Shown: one piece after another, positions 43,094-51,806 of the stretch | Layout of the letters: each line of letters opens with the position of its first letter | Position numbering within the stretch: the first letter of the stretch is position 1 | Assembly: GCF_907165045.1 (NCBI RefSeq) | Contig: NZ_CAJRAU010000008.1 | Span: forward strand, 124,001 to 188,000 | DNA: 64,000 bases | Source of the DNA: Dyadobacter linearis | Lineage (GTDB): Bacteria > Bacteroidota > Bacteroidia > Cytophagales > Spirosomataceae | Direction: 5' to 3' | Translations under genes and position numbers: made by a program | The notes under the pieces: generated by a model | Databases searched by the model: none | Told to the model about the DNA's origin: nothing | What the model saw: only the letters and a program-made list of their open reading frames with translations

Positions 43094-45587
43094 TACTGTA
43101 CTGTTTGATCATTTTCTGGATGCGGTCTTCCAGCTTTTCCGAAGTTAATTGTTCTCTCAGCCGATCCACCATAATCGGGAAAGAAAATGGGGTAGGTTTG
43201 GGTGTTTTTTTAACGATAATTTTCTGCGTCGCAATGCGGTCGAGCGCATTCCGCATCCGCACTTCTTCGAGCTGGTAAGTAAGTACTTCCTGGTAAGCCT
43301 GCTTGATCAGCAGGTTGTTATCCTCGTATTTGCTCATTACCGTAAATAATAACGAGCTGGAAGCCTGTAACTGTCTCGTTTTTACATTTTTTCCAGGATA
43401 TCCCTGAAACATCAGTCCCGAAATCGCCGCTATTTCCCTAAATTTTCGCTTCGCCATTTCCGTCGCATTCACACTCTGATAGATATCGTCGACCAGATGT
43501 TTGGTGGAAAAAAGGTCGTTTTCTGCCAAAAGCTTTTCAAAATCCACATATTGATCACTTAACAGCTCAAAACCATAATCATTCATCGCAACTGAAAAAG
43601 TAATGGGAGTGAGCTTGCTGATCCGGTAGGCGAGGATAATGGACATCCCTTCATGCACGAGCCGACCTTCAAAAGGGAAAATAAAAACGTGGTAACCTTC
43701 GCGCGTTTCGCATTGCTCGATCAGCAGCTCGTCCGTTTTCGGTATCATCGAGCGTTCTGCCTGCAATTCCAGCAGCGGCCGCATTTTAGCAAGTTCTTTT
43801 TCTTTAAATGGGTTTTCGATCGCATCAGCCAGTCGCTCGCGGATGAATGTGGATAGCTGCGAGGAAAGCGGCATTCTCCCACCTGCCCAACGAACCAGAA
43901 ACCCTTTTTTACCCTGTGCTTTTTTAACAGAAACAGTCATTTCGTGAATGCGCAAAAACTCTACCGTCATTCCCGCGAATGTAAAAACGTCGCCCGGTTT
44001 CATCCACGTTACAAAAGACTCCTCCACCGTTCCGAGATATTTACCGCTTTGCAGCTTCACTTTGATCCCGGTTTCAGAAACGATCGTTCCCATACTCAAC
44101 CGGTGGCGCAATGCAACGCGCCGGCTGGTAACTACATAGCGCCCATCGACGCGCTCCACTTTTTTATATTCATCATAAACCGTAAGCGACGAGCTGCCCG
44201 TGGTGATGTATCCCAAAAGCCACTCCCATTCCTGCCGGTTCAGATATTGGTACCCATAACTATCGCGCACTTCCTCAAACAATGCGGCTTCCTCAAAACC
44301 TTCTCCGACTGCCAGCGTCATCATCCATTGAGCCAGCACATCGAATGCGTGAGCAACCGGCGGCCGGTCTTCGAGTATATTTTTGGCAACACCTTCCCGG
44401 AGTGAGACTGCTTCAATCAATTCCAATGCATTGGTCGGACAAAAATAGATCTTACTATCCACGCCCGGCCGGTGACCGCTCCGTCCCGCTCGCTGGATAA
44501 ATCGCGCGATACTTTTCGGGCTGCCGACCTGAATTACTGTATCCACTGGCCTGAAATCCACACCCAAGTCCAGACTCGCTGTGCAAATCACAAGCTTCAA
44601 CCTCTCATCGTGCAGCGCTTCTTCCACCCAATCGCGTATTTCTCGGTCGAGCGAAGCGTGGTGCAAGGCCATAATTCCGGCAAATTCAGGGTATTTTTCA
44701 ATGATAGTCCGGTACCAGATCTCGGTCCCCGATCTTGTATTGGTAAAAAGCAATGTAGTATTGCTCTGGTTCACGATCTGCACCACCTGATCCACCAAAC
44801 GCGTACCCATATACCCCGACCATGGAAGTGTCTCAACCCGCTCAGGTATAATGCTTTCGACCAGAATTCTCTTATCCGTATTTGCTTTAATGATCACCGA
44901 ATTCTCTTCCGGAAAACGCATTCCGAGTAGTACTTGTTTGGCTTCGTTCAGGTTACCAATAGTCGCCGATATTCCCCAGGTTTGGAGGTTTGGATTCATA
45001 TTCCGGAGTCTTGCAATCGCGAGTTCGGTCTGGGTACCACGTTTGCTGCCCATTAACTCATGCCACTCGTCGACTACCACTGTATGTAGGTTTTTGAATA
45101 GCTCTGAATTATTTTTTTGAGCAAATAAAATATGCAGACTTTCTGGGGTAATAATCAATGCATCAGGCATTTGCTTCTTTTGATCGCTCCTGTCTTTTGC
45201 ATTGGTATCGCCCGTCCGCATTCCAACGCGCCACGTCAGGTTCATTTCCAATGCAGCCAATTCCATATTACGGAAAAGGTCTTTCGAAAGCGCGCGCAAT
45301 GGCGTTATCCAGAGTACTTGCAAGCCTTTTTTAGCCTTCGGTTCTTTTGACTTAGTTTTTGGTTCTTTTGGATTAGCCTTCGGCTCCTTGGCAGGAAGCG
45401 AATTAATGTGCCTGATCAATATCGGAACCCAGAGCGAGTACGTCTTTCCGCTGCCTGTCGGCGCATTTACCAACCCGCTTTTACCGTCTAGATACGCAGC
45501 TGCAGCCTCTTTTTGAAAAGTCGCCCACTTCCACCCCTTGTTTTTAAACCATTGTTCAGCAATACTATGTCCGCGGGATTTGGTCAA
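43083..45587 (-). CDS. Ligase-associated DNA damage response DEXH-box helicase
   Basis: This 834-residue Lhr-like helicase has Walker A LVNAPTGSGKTYSL (Lys48), motif Ia WITPLRALSKDL, a DEWH box (TVVVDEWHELMGSKRG), motif III WGISATIGNL, and motif VI RFIQRAGRSGHRPG. A winged-helix and the Lhr-type C-terminal domain follow. It unwinds or translocates on damaged DNA in the four-gene ligase-associated set. Residues 67-87 are an unusual insertion of three Lys-Glu-Pro-Lys-containing heptads, encoded at 45327-45389. It overlaps pdeM by 11 bases. The acyltransferase gene at 45769 is divergent. Confidence 0.92.
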   Translation of the reverse strand: MTKSRGHSIAEQWFKNKGWKWATFQKEAAAAYLDGKSGLVNAPTGSGKTYSLWVPILIRHINSLPAKEPKANPKEPKTKSKEPKAKKGLQVLWITPLRALSKDLFRNMELAALEMNLTWRVGMRTGDTNAKDRSDQKKQMPDALIITPESLHILFAQKNNSELFKNLHTVVVDEWHELMGSKRGTQTELAIARLRNMNPNLQTWGISATIGNLNEAKQVLLGMRFPEENSVIIKANTDKRILVESIIPERVETLPWSGYMGTRLVDQVVQIVNQSNTTLLFTNTRSGTEIWYRTIIEKYPEFAGIMALHHASLDREIRDWVEEALHDERLKLVICTASLDLGVDFRPVDTVIQVGSPKSIARFIQRAGRSGHRPGVDSKIYFCPTNALELIEAVSLREGVAKNILEDRPPVAHAFDVLAQWMMTLAVGEGFEEAALFEEVRDSYGYQYLNRQEWEWLLGYITTGSSSLTVYDEYKKVERVDGRYVVTSRRVALRHRLSMGTIVSETGIKVKLQSGKYLGTVEESFVTWMKPGDVFTFAGMTVEFLRIHEMTVSVKKAQGKKGFLVRWAGGRMPLSSQLSTFIRERLADAIENPFKEKELAKMRPLLELQAERSMIPKTDELLIEQCETREGYHVFIFPFEGRLVHEGMSIILAYRISKLTPITFSVAMNDYGFELLSDQYVDFEKLLAENDLFSTKHLVDDIYQSVNATEMAKRKFREIAAISGLMFQGYPGKNVKTRQLQASSSLLFTVMSKYEDNNLLIKQAYQEVLTYQLEEVRMRNALDRIATQKIIVKKTPKPTPFSFPIMVDRLREQLTSEKLEDRIQKMIKQYSNAD

Positions 45588-45661
45588 GGGTTGTTACGGG
45601 TTAAAATGAATATATCAGCATTAATGTCAAATACTGTACCATAAAACGTTGCGATACCGAA

Positions 45662-45693
45662 TTGTTCAATTGCAGTCAAAATAGCTACTTTTG
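45662..45693 (+). promoter_or_regulatory. Bacteroidota-type promoter for the acyltransferase gene
   Basis: TTG at 45662-45664, 21 bases, then TACTTTTG at 45686-45693. Start would be near 45700, about 70 bases before the ATG. Spacing is slightly longer than the usual 19-20. Confidence 0.5.
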
Positions 45694-45768
45694 TCCAAAA
45701 GCTTAAAGTCAATTTTTGAATTAAGGCTCTGCCAACGTTGACACACTAATATCAATCAAATAAGAAAT

Positions 45769-46797
45769 ATGCTTAACAGTATTCAAATTCTCCGCGCGAT
45801 TGCAGCCCTTTTGGTTGTATTTGCCCACTTTGAATTTGTGAAGCCCGCAGTAGGAGGATTTGGCGTCGATATATTCTTTATTATCAGCGGCTTCATCATG
45901 GCCTACATTGTCAATAAAAATTCCGACGCCTTTCTATACCGCCGCCTGGTCAGGATCATCCCGATTTACTGGTTTATGACTTTGCTGACACTTGCGCTTT
46001 ATGCTGTCAAACCAAGTTGGTTCCGGAGCTTAATTGTTACGCCTGAGGCAGTTATCAAATCGCTTTTGTTCATTCCCTACCGCATCAAAGGCAGCGGGCC
46101 CATTCTCTCTCTCGGCTGGACATTGACGTACGAAATGTTCTTTTACGTTTGCATTGCTGTATTTACCGCGATTTTTGGAAACAGAAAAGGAATGAATGCG
46201 TGTCTTATTTTCCTGACACTTTTCGTAATTGTTTTCAACGTTTTTCCGGTTCGAAACTACATTGTCCAGTTTTACAGCAACACTATCATCCTGGAATTTG
46301 TAGCGGGAAGCCTGTTGTATCAATATTGGAAGGCATTTGGAAACATCAAATCAGGACTTCTCAATGCAATGGGCTTATCGCTGGGAGTTGCCTCATTCGT
46401 ATTCCTGCTGTTTGCTGATTACCTGCACGACCCCAATTTGACCCGATTTATATTGTTCGGTATCCCCGCCTTTTTCATTGCCAATGCGTTTTTGATTTTA
46501 GAGGAAAAAGTCAATCACAAAAACAAAGTTCACGCCACTGCTATTTTGCTCGGCGACGCGAGTTATGCAATGTACCTCGTTCATCCGTTTGTGATCTACG
46601 CGTTTATCAGATTAATTTTCGTCAGGTTCAAAGTGGAGGGAACCGCATTTGAGCTAACCCAATTGATCGGTACAATGATCATCGTCTGCCTCGTCGCAGT
46701 TGCTATTCACAAATGGTTTGAAAAGCCTGTTTTGAAAGCTTTGAAATCGGTTTTGGATAAGAGGTTTGATTCGAAAAAAGTTGTTAAGCCAGTCTGA
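45769..46797 (+). CDS. Acyltransferase 3 family membrane protein (OafA-like)
   Basis: This 342-residue integral membrane protein has about 10 TM helices. It has the acyltransferase-3 start QILRAIAALLVVFAHFEF, with the conserved His in the first helix region, then GGFGVDIFFIISGFIMAYI and FLYRRLVRIIPIYWFMTLL. The family O-acylates polysaccharides, LPS or peptidoglycan. It is the only plus-strand gene inside the ligase-associated repair set and has its own promoter, so it looks inserted or unrelated. It could modify a surface glycan such as the one made at 17-27 kb (speculative). Confidence 0.87.
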   Translation: MLNSIQILRAIAALLVVFAHFEFVKPAVGGFGVDIFFIISGFIMAYIVNKNSDAFLYRRLVRIIPIYWFMTLLTLALYAVKPSWFRSLIVTPEAVIKSLLFIPYRIKGSGPILSLGWTLTYEMFFYVCIAVFTAIFGNRKGMNACLIFLTLFVIVFNVFPVRNYIVQFYSNTIILEFVAGSLLYQYWKAFGNIKSGLLNAMGLSLGVASFVFLLFADYLHDPNLTRFILFGIPAFFIANAFLILEEKVNHKNKVHATAILLGDASYAMYLVHPFVIYAFIRLIFVRFKVEGTAFELTQLIGTMIIVCLVAVAIHKWFEKPVLKALKSVLDKRFDSKKVVKPV

Positions 46798-46811
46798 GAA
46801 GCTGTCTGGCT

Positions 46812-48410
46812 TCATTTATACAATTCTAAAATCCCTTTCAAATTTTCCAATGTATCAGCTTCCTCTGCCTTCTTATCCTGCCTCCATCTCAATATCCTTG
46901 GAAACCTCACTGCAATCCCGGACTTGTGCCGCGTTGAAGCATTAATCCCTTCGAAACCGATTTCAAATACCAATTCCGGCTTTACTGTGCGCACCGGGCC
47001 GAACTTCTCGATTACATTTCTTTTGATAAAATAATCCACCTTTCCGATTTCCTGATCAGTTAAGCCAGAGTAAGCTTTGGCGAAAGGGACCAGTTTTCCA
47101 TCGTCTCCCCACACAGCAAAAGTATAATCTGTAAACAGTTCAGCGCGGCGGCCTGAGCCTTTTTGGGCATATATCAAAACGGCGTCGACGCTCAGCGGAT
47201 CCACTTTCCATTTCCACCAATCGCCTTTTTTACGCCCAACCTGATAGGTACCCGCTTTACGTTTGATCATAAAACCCTCTGCATTCTGCTCGCGCGAAGT
47301 TGAATGCAGGTCATGTAAATCCTTCCACTCCTTAAACTCAATTAATGGAGAAAGATAGAAAACTGATTCCCCGGCAACCTGACTGTGCAAGAGTTCGAGT
47401 TCAGCGCGGCGTTGCTCCTGCGTCAGTCCGCGAATATCTACGCCATTTGCTTCCAGCATATCATAACCCAGAAATGCTATCGGCGCTTCTTCAAGTACTT
47501 TTTTGGATAAATTCTTCCGGCCAATCCTAGTTTGCAGCACATTAAAAGGCATTGGTTTTCCTTCCTGATAAGTCACGATTTCACCGTCTAGCACAGTCCC
47601 GTTTGGCAAAATATCCGCGAGGAAATGCAGCTCTGGGAATTTTTCGGTAGAAAGTTCTTCACCTCTTGTCCAGATGAAAAGCTCATTATTTCTATGAATG
47701 ATCTGCGAACGGATTCCGTCCCATTTCCATTCTGCAAACCAATCTGTGGGATCACCTAAATCTGATACATCTCCTTCGATTTGATAAGCTAGATAGTAAG
47801 GATAAGGTCGCGACGCATTGTCGTTTTCACCTTTGTCAAGAATAAGCTTTTCAAAAGTTGTGCTCTGCGGCTCCCATTGGCCCATTACGCGGTGGGCGAT
47901 CACATTGGAGTCAGTCTCCGTAGCTTCGGCTAATGCTCTCACCACCAAAGTTTGAGAAACACCAATTCGAAAGCTGCCCATTAAAAGCTTATTGAAAACA
48001 AAGGTTTCATGCTGCGAAAGCTGAGCCCATGCATTGACTATATGCGCGTGTTTTTCTTCATCGGTCATCTTCGGCAACTCGCCCAGGTATTCAAACCAAC
48101 CGGTAAGCGATTTGTCCGAACCTGTGCTTCCTGTTCTTGGCAAAAGCAGTGAAATGGTTTCTCCCAAGTCACCCACGCTATGATAACTTTCCTGAAATAA
48201 CCACATCGGTACATTCGCTTCCTGCGCCGCCCATTCTTTCACCATCGTGCGGTTTACCTTGAATGAAGGTCGCCGGCCGGTGAAAAGGGTAAGTGCCCAG
48301 AGCTTGTCCTCGTCGGACGCTTCCAGGAAATATTGTCTGAGTAAATCGACTTTCGCATTCGTTTTGTTCGTGCGGTCGAGGTTCATGAAGAGGTCTGCGA
48401 ATTGTTTCAT
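46812..48410 (-). CDS. ATP-dependent DNA ligase (ligase-associated DNA repair set)
   Basis: This 532-residue enzyme is a bacterial LigB/LigC-type ligase. It has an N-terminal helical domain (residues 1 to about 200), motif I FAEWKWDGIRSQI with the nucleotidyl-accepting Lys, motif III/IIIa TVLDGEIVTYQ and FLGYDMLEANGVD, motif IV AEGFMIKRK, and motif V GDWWKWKVDPLSVDAVL. An OB-fold at the C-terminus ends with motif VI-like HKSGIAVRFPRILRWRQDK. It joins DNA nicks with ATP. Its ATG overlaps the stop of the MBL exonuclease gene (ATGA), so both are co-translated. It converges with the acyltransferase gene. Confidence 0.93.
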   Translation of the reverse strand: MKQFADLFMNLDRTNKTNAKVDLLRQYFLEASDEDKLWALTLFTGRRPSFKVNRTMVKEWAAQEANVPMWLFQESYHSVGDLGETISLLLPRTGSTGSDKSLTGWFEYLGELPKMTDEEKHAHIVNAWAQLSQHETFVFNKLLMGSFRIGVSQTLVVRALAEATETDSNVIAHRVMGQWEPQSTTFEKLILDKGENDNASRPYPYYLAYQIEGDVSDLGDPTDWFAEWKWDGIRSQIIHRNNELFIWTRGEELSTEKFPELHFLADILPNGTVLDGEIVTYQEGKPMPFNVLQTRIGRKNLSKKVLEEAPIAFLGYDMLEANGVDIRGLTQEQRRAELELLHSQVAGESVFYLSPLIEFKEWKDLHDLHSTSREQNAEGFMIKRKAGTYQVGRKKGDWWKWKVDPLSVDAVLIYAQKGSGRRAELFTDYTFAVWGDDGKLVPFAKAYSGLTDQEIGKVDYFIKRNVIEKFGPVRTVKPELVFEIGFEGINASTRHKSGIAVRFPRILRWRQDKKAEEADTLENLKGILELYK

Positions 48411-49549
48411 GGTTGCTGGCCTCCTGCCCCTAAATCCCCCTGGGGGGACTTTTCTTTTGATGTATTTTCGACGTCATCGTCTAGTATTGCTTTGTGTTGC
48501 TCGTAACTTTCACTTGCTACTGCCGCGTCTTGTACTACTTCTTCCTCCTCATTTTCATCTTCGTTTCCGTACATGGTGTTCACTTCTGCGGCCCAGATGC
48601 CGTTTTCATTTAGCCAGCGGGAGTAAATGGCGGTGTATCCATGCGTTACATATACTTTCTCAGCGCCGGTTTCTAAAACTGCCGTGTTCAAATCTGGCCA
48701 GTCCACGTGATCGCTCAGCACAAAGCCCTGATCGACAGCCCGACGGTTTTTAGCACCCCGCAGCGCCATCCAGCCCGAACAATATCCCAGAGAATAAGGG
48801 GCAAATTTTTTGATCCACGTGCTGCTATCCACCGAAGGAGGCGCAACAACTAATGCGCCTTTAAAGAGTTTCTTATCAGTTTCCTTTGTTACTAATGTGA
48901 GTTTGGGCAAATCAAATCCAGCCTCTCGCAGCCTCTCATTTAGTGTGAAAATAGCGCCGTGCGCGTAAATAGGTTCTTGCTGCAACTGAATATTTTTCAA
49001 GATCCGCTGCATTTTACCCAAAGAATAACCCATGATCACACTTGCTTTCCCATCGACCCGGTTCTGCGCCCACCAGTTATCGATCTCAGTCATCACTTCA
49101 TGCTGCGGCTGCCATTTGTAAATGGGCAAGCCGAAGGTAGATTCCGTGATAAATACATTGCATTTCACCGGTTCAAAAGGGACTGAGAAGTTGTCATTCT
49201 CCAATTTGTAATCACCACTTGCCACCCAAACCTCACCCTGATACTCCACCCGAACCTGTGCCGAGCCAATAATGTGGCCCGCGGGATGCAGTGAGAACTT
49301 CACGCCATTGATCATGAATTTCTGACCGTATTCTATCGTTTGCAGAGAAATATCCTGCCCCAAACGAAGCCGCAGAATGGGCTCGCTGTCTTTGTGGGAA
49401 AGATAATGCCGGCTCCCCCAACGTGCGTGATCGCTGTGCGCGTGCGTGATGATCGCCCGGTCTACCGGAATCCACGGATCAATGTGAACATCGGCAACGG
49501 AGCAGTATATACTTTTGCCGGTAAATTGAAGTAACGGTTGTGCTGGCAT
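48407..49549 (-). CDS. Ligase-associated DNA damage response exonuclease (MBL fold)
   Basis: This 380-residue metallo-beta-lactamase/beta-CASP protein has ITHAHSDHARWGSRHYL (metal ligands), LHPAGHIIGSAQVRV, WVASGDYKLEND, NVFITESTFGLPIY, ASVIMGYSLGKMQRI and a C-terminal SDHVDWPDL with YVTHGY. It is the nuclease of the ligase-associated set. After about residue 330 the protein has an acidic, low-complexity tail (NEDENEEEEVVQD). The final residues (SPQGDLGAGG) come from a palindromic repeat at 48423-48453, so the natural end has been extended. The stop overlaps the ligase start by 4 bases. Confidence 0.92.
   Translation of the reverse strand: MPAQPLLQFTGKSIYCSVADVHIDPWIPVDRAIITHAHSDHARWGSRHYLSHKDSEPILRLRLGQDISLQTIEYGQKFMINGVKFSLHPAGHIIGSAQVRVEYQGEVWVASGDYKLENDNFSVPFEPVKCNVFITESTFGLPIYKWQPQHEVMTEIDNWWAQNRVDGKASVIMGYSLGKMQRILKNIQLQQEPIYAHGAIFTLNERLREAGFDLPKLTLVTKETDKKLFKGALVVAPPSVDSSTWIKKFAPYSLGYCSGWMALRGAKNRRAVDQGFVLSDHVDWPDLNTAVLETGAEKVYVTHGYTAIYSRWLNENGIWAAEVNTMYGNEDENEEEEVVQDAAVASESYEQHKAILDDDVENTSKEKSPQGDLGAGGQQP
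48423..48453. repeat. Dispersed palindromic repeat forming the end of the exonuclease gene
   Basis: The plus strand has ATCCCCC and GGGGGGA around a one-base loop, within a longer CCCCTAAAT...GGGGACTTTT element. It supplies the last codons of the exonuclease gene. I recall similar elements between genes of other Bacteroidota; no search was possible. Confidence 0.6.
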
Positions 49550-49704
49550 GAACCGGAAATCATGAAAAGTGTGCCAGCTTGATTAATGCTCGTTTATGCC
49601 CGGAATGTGCTACGCTGGATAAAACATGTCACAGGATAATTGGATTTGAATTAGTAAATTGTGTTTGTGTAAATTGTCAGATCACTCATAAACACTTTAC
49701 ACAC

Positions 49705-50310
49705 ATGGGATTTGCGCTTATGGTCGAACCGAAATATACCATATCTGAATACCTCAAACTGGAAGAGGAAAGCGAGATTCGTCATGAATATTATGACGGC
49801 GAAGTGTTCGCTATGGCCGGTACGTTGATGAACCACAACCGCATTGTCGGCAAACTGCGGGCAATATTCGAGAAACGTTTTCAGCCTGATGGATGTGATG
49901 TATTTACGGAAAACATCAAAACCGAAGTAACACCGGACCTTTGTTATGCGTATCCTGATTTGATCCTGACATGCGCTGCCGATGATCGTGACGGCATTTA
50001 CCTTGTCAAGCACCCTACAATTCTTGTTGAGGTTCTTTCCAAAACATCTATTTCCAAGGATAAAGGATTTAAATTGAGAATGTACAGGCAAATTCCTTCG
50101 CTTCAACACTATCTGCTGGTTTCTCAGAATGAATTTTACGTTGAGCTTTACAGCCGCTCAATACATAACAACTTGTGGAATTATCAAAATTTTGAAGATC
50201 CGGCTGATAAGATTGTATTTGAAGCGTTGAAATTTGAGATTCTTATGTCTACGATTTATGAAAATATCAAGTTTCTGGACAAGGAAGAGACAACGCTACC
50301 AGGGGATTAG
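49705..50310 (+). CDS. Uma2 family endonuclease-fold protein
   Basis: This 201-residue protein matches the Uma2 (PD-(D/E)xK) family: YTISEYLKLEEESEIRHEYYDGEVFAMAG, NHNRIVGKLRAIFE, YAYPDLILTC (metal Asp), HPTILVEVLSKTSISKDKGFKLRMYRQIPSLQHYLLVSQ (catalytic Glu and Lys region). Uma2 proteins have a restriction-endonuclease fold and mostly unknown targets; they are often multicopy in a genome. The ATG at 49705 (or 49720) was chosen over 49579, as the upstream part is not family-like. DUF5618 follows after 29 bases. Confidence 0.85.
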   Translation: MGFALMVEPKYTISEYLKLEEESEIRHEYYDGEVFAMAGTLMNHNRIVGKLRAIFEKRFQPDGCDVFTENIKTEVTPDLCYAYPDLILTCAADDRDGIYLVKHPTILVEVLSKTSISKDKGFKLRMYRQIPSLQHYLLVSQNEFYVELYSRSIHNNLWNYQNFEDPADKIVFEALKFEILMSTIYENIKFLDKEETTLPGD

Positions 50311-50339
50311 AAATAAAGTGCGTAACACTTATAATTCTT

Positions 50340-50738
50340 ATGTTGACAAAAACACGCGAAGAAAGAACAGCAGCTGAGGAAGCGCAACGCTATTTGGAGA
50401 ATGCCCGGACCATACTTACTGAAAAGGCCGGGAAGAAGGACGGTTTGTATGCAGATGTGAAATATGTAAAAATGGCTTCAGGTACAGCCTATTGTGCGGC
50501 ATTGCTGATTCTGGATGAATTCTTGAAGCAAAAGGAAGGTATTCATTTTAAGAAACCGACCAGCATTGAAGATTACATTTCGAGGATTCGTAAGTATGAT
50601 AAAAAGTTGCTTAGACTTTTAGTAGATGTTTATGATGAATTGCATTTAGCTGGTTATTACCACGGAACAAAGTCAGTCAATACAATCCAGCTTGGTCTTA
50701 CCAATGTGACTAAGATGCTGAACTACATCGCAAACTGA
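50340..50738 (+). CDS. DUF5618-like small helical protein
   Basis: This 132-residue all-helical protein reads AAEEAQRYLENARTILTEKA, YADVKYVKMASGTAYCAALL, ILDEFLKQKEG, SIEDYISRIRKYDKKLLRLL and DVYDELHLAGYYHGTKSVN. It resembles DUF5618, a HEPN-like helical bundle in Bacteroidota, but this call is from memory of the pattern. It lies 29 bases after the Uma2 gene on the same strand, so they may form a pair. Its 3' end is next to the palindromic repeat array. Confidence 0.65.
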   Translation: MLTKTREERTAAEEAQRYLENARTILTEKAGKKDGLYADVKYVKMASGTAYCAALLILDEFLKQKEGIHFKKPTSIEDYISRIRKYDKKLLRLLVDVYDELHLAGYYHGTKSVNTIQLGLTNVTKMLNYIAN

Positions 50739-50757
50739 TTCTCGCAATTCCGAAAAC

Positions 50758-51527
50758 CTCTCGATTCATAAACAGGAGGCTCCTCGGGAGCCGTGATTTC
50801 CGATGTATACACATTTTCTATAAACAGGGGGCTCCTCGGGAGCCACGTTTTTCTGGGGATGCACTTTTCCATAAACAGGAGGCTCCTCTGGAGCGGCATT
50901 GTCAGCCGAAACCGTTCCGGAGGAACGCCCTGTTTATAGAAACAACATATTTCTACCACTCCAAAAGCTCCTGAGGAGCCTCCTTTTTGCATTTAGTGTA
51001 CAATTAGCCCGAAACCGTTCCAGAGGAACGCCCTGTTTATAGAAACAACATATTTCCTACCACTCCAAAGGCTCCTGAGGAGCCTCCTGTTTGCATGTAG
51101 TTTACAATTAGACAGAAACCGTTCCAGAGGAACGCCCTGTTTATAGAACCATCATATTCCCTACCACTCCAAAGGCTCCTGAGGAGCCTCCTGTTTGCAT
51201 GTAGTGTACAATTAGACAGAAACCGTTCCAGAGGAACGCCCTGTTTATAGAACCAACATATTCCCTACCACCCCAACGGCTCCTGAGGAGCCTCCTGTTT
51301 GCTTTTAGTGTACAATTAAACCGAAACCGTTCCAGAGGAACGCCCTGTTTATAGAACCAACATATTCCCTACCACTCCAAAGGCTCCTGAGGAGCCTCCT
51401 GTTTGCATGTAGTGTACAATTAGACCGAAACCGTTCCGGAGGAACGCCCTGTTTATAGAACCATCATATTTCCCTACCACCCCAACGGCTCCTGAGGAGC
51501 CTCCTGTTTGCTTTTAGTGTAGATAGG
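50758..51527. repeat. REP-like palindrome array: 3 single elements plus 6 tandem units of about 104 bp
   Basis: Three copies of GGCTCCTCGGGAGCC-type palindromes with a TAAACAGG flank lie at 50778, 50830 and 50881, 51-52 bp apart. From 50911 six direct units follow, starting at 50911, 51014, 51118, 51222, 51326 and 51430 (103-104 bp). Each unit has two palindromes in fixed order, CGTTCC-AGA-GGAACG followed by CCTGTTTATAGAA, then GGCTCC-TGA-GGAGCC followed by TCCTGTTTGC. The three single elements are in the opposite orientation to the tandem ones. The array ends eight bases before gene B of the small module. No transposase is in the window. Confidence 0.9.
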
Positions 51528-51534
51528 GTGATTC

Positions 51535-51762
51535 CTATCTTCCAAGCTTCATCAGCATTGTCGCAACTCTAAGCTGGTTCACAATATGCACGCGCATTTC
51601 AGGAGTAACATTTTCAAGATCTGTACTGAACAAAAAGCTTTCAACCATATAGTGCATTGATTCCACCATTTCGCTGACATGGTCGGTTGCGAAAAAATCA
51701 CGAATGATCTCATTTTGTTTAACTAAGGCCTCATCCGATAGGCTGGTTTTCAGTGTGTTCAT
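51535..51762 (-). CDS. Small protein B (module copy 1), unknown function
   Basis: This 75-residue, acidic, mostly helical protein contains KQNEIIRDFFATDHVSEMVE, HYMVESFLFSTDLENVTPE and MRVHIVNQLRVATMLMKLG. The region ENVTPEMRVHI-x-NQLRV is almost identical in protein B of module copy 2 (55844-56137), so this is a real, conserved coding sequence. It starts at ATG 51762; a TTG at 51798 is possible but adds no conserved part. Gene A lies upstream on the same strand (82 bases apart). The repeat array follows directly downstream. No family is recognised. Confidence 0.7.
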   Translation of the reverse strand: MNTLKTSLSDEALVKQNEIIRDFFATDHVSEMVESMHYMVESFLFSTDLENVTPEMRVHIVNQLRVATMLMKLGR

Positions 51763-51806
51763 AGTTTTGAAATAGTTTTGAAATAGTTTAAATGACAAAT
51801 GTTTTA

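Noticed and set aside
50911..51527. Possible CRISPR array, given evenly spaced repeats
   Set aside because: The whole 104-bp unit repeats; there are no unique spacers and no cas genes. It is a tandem palindromic repeat.
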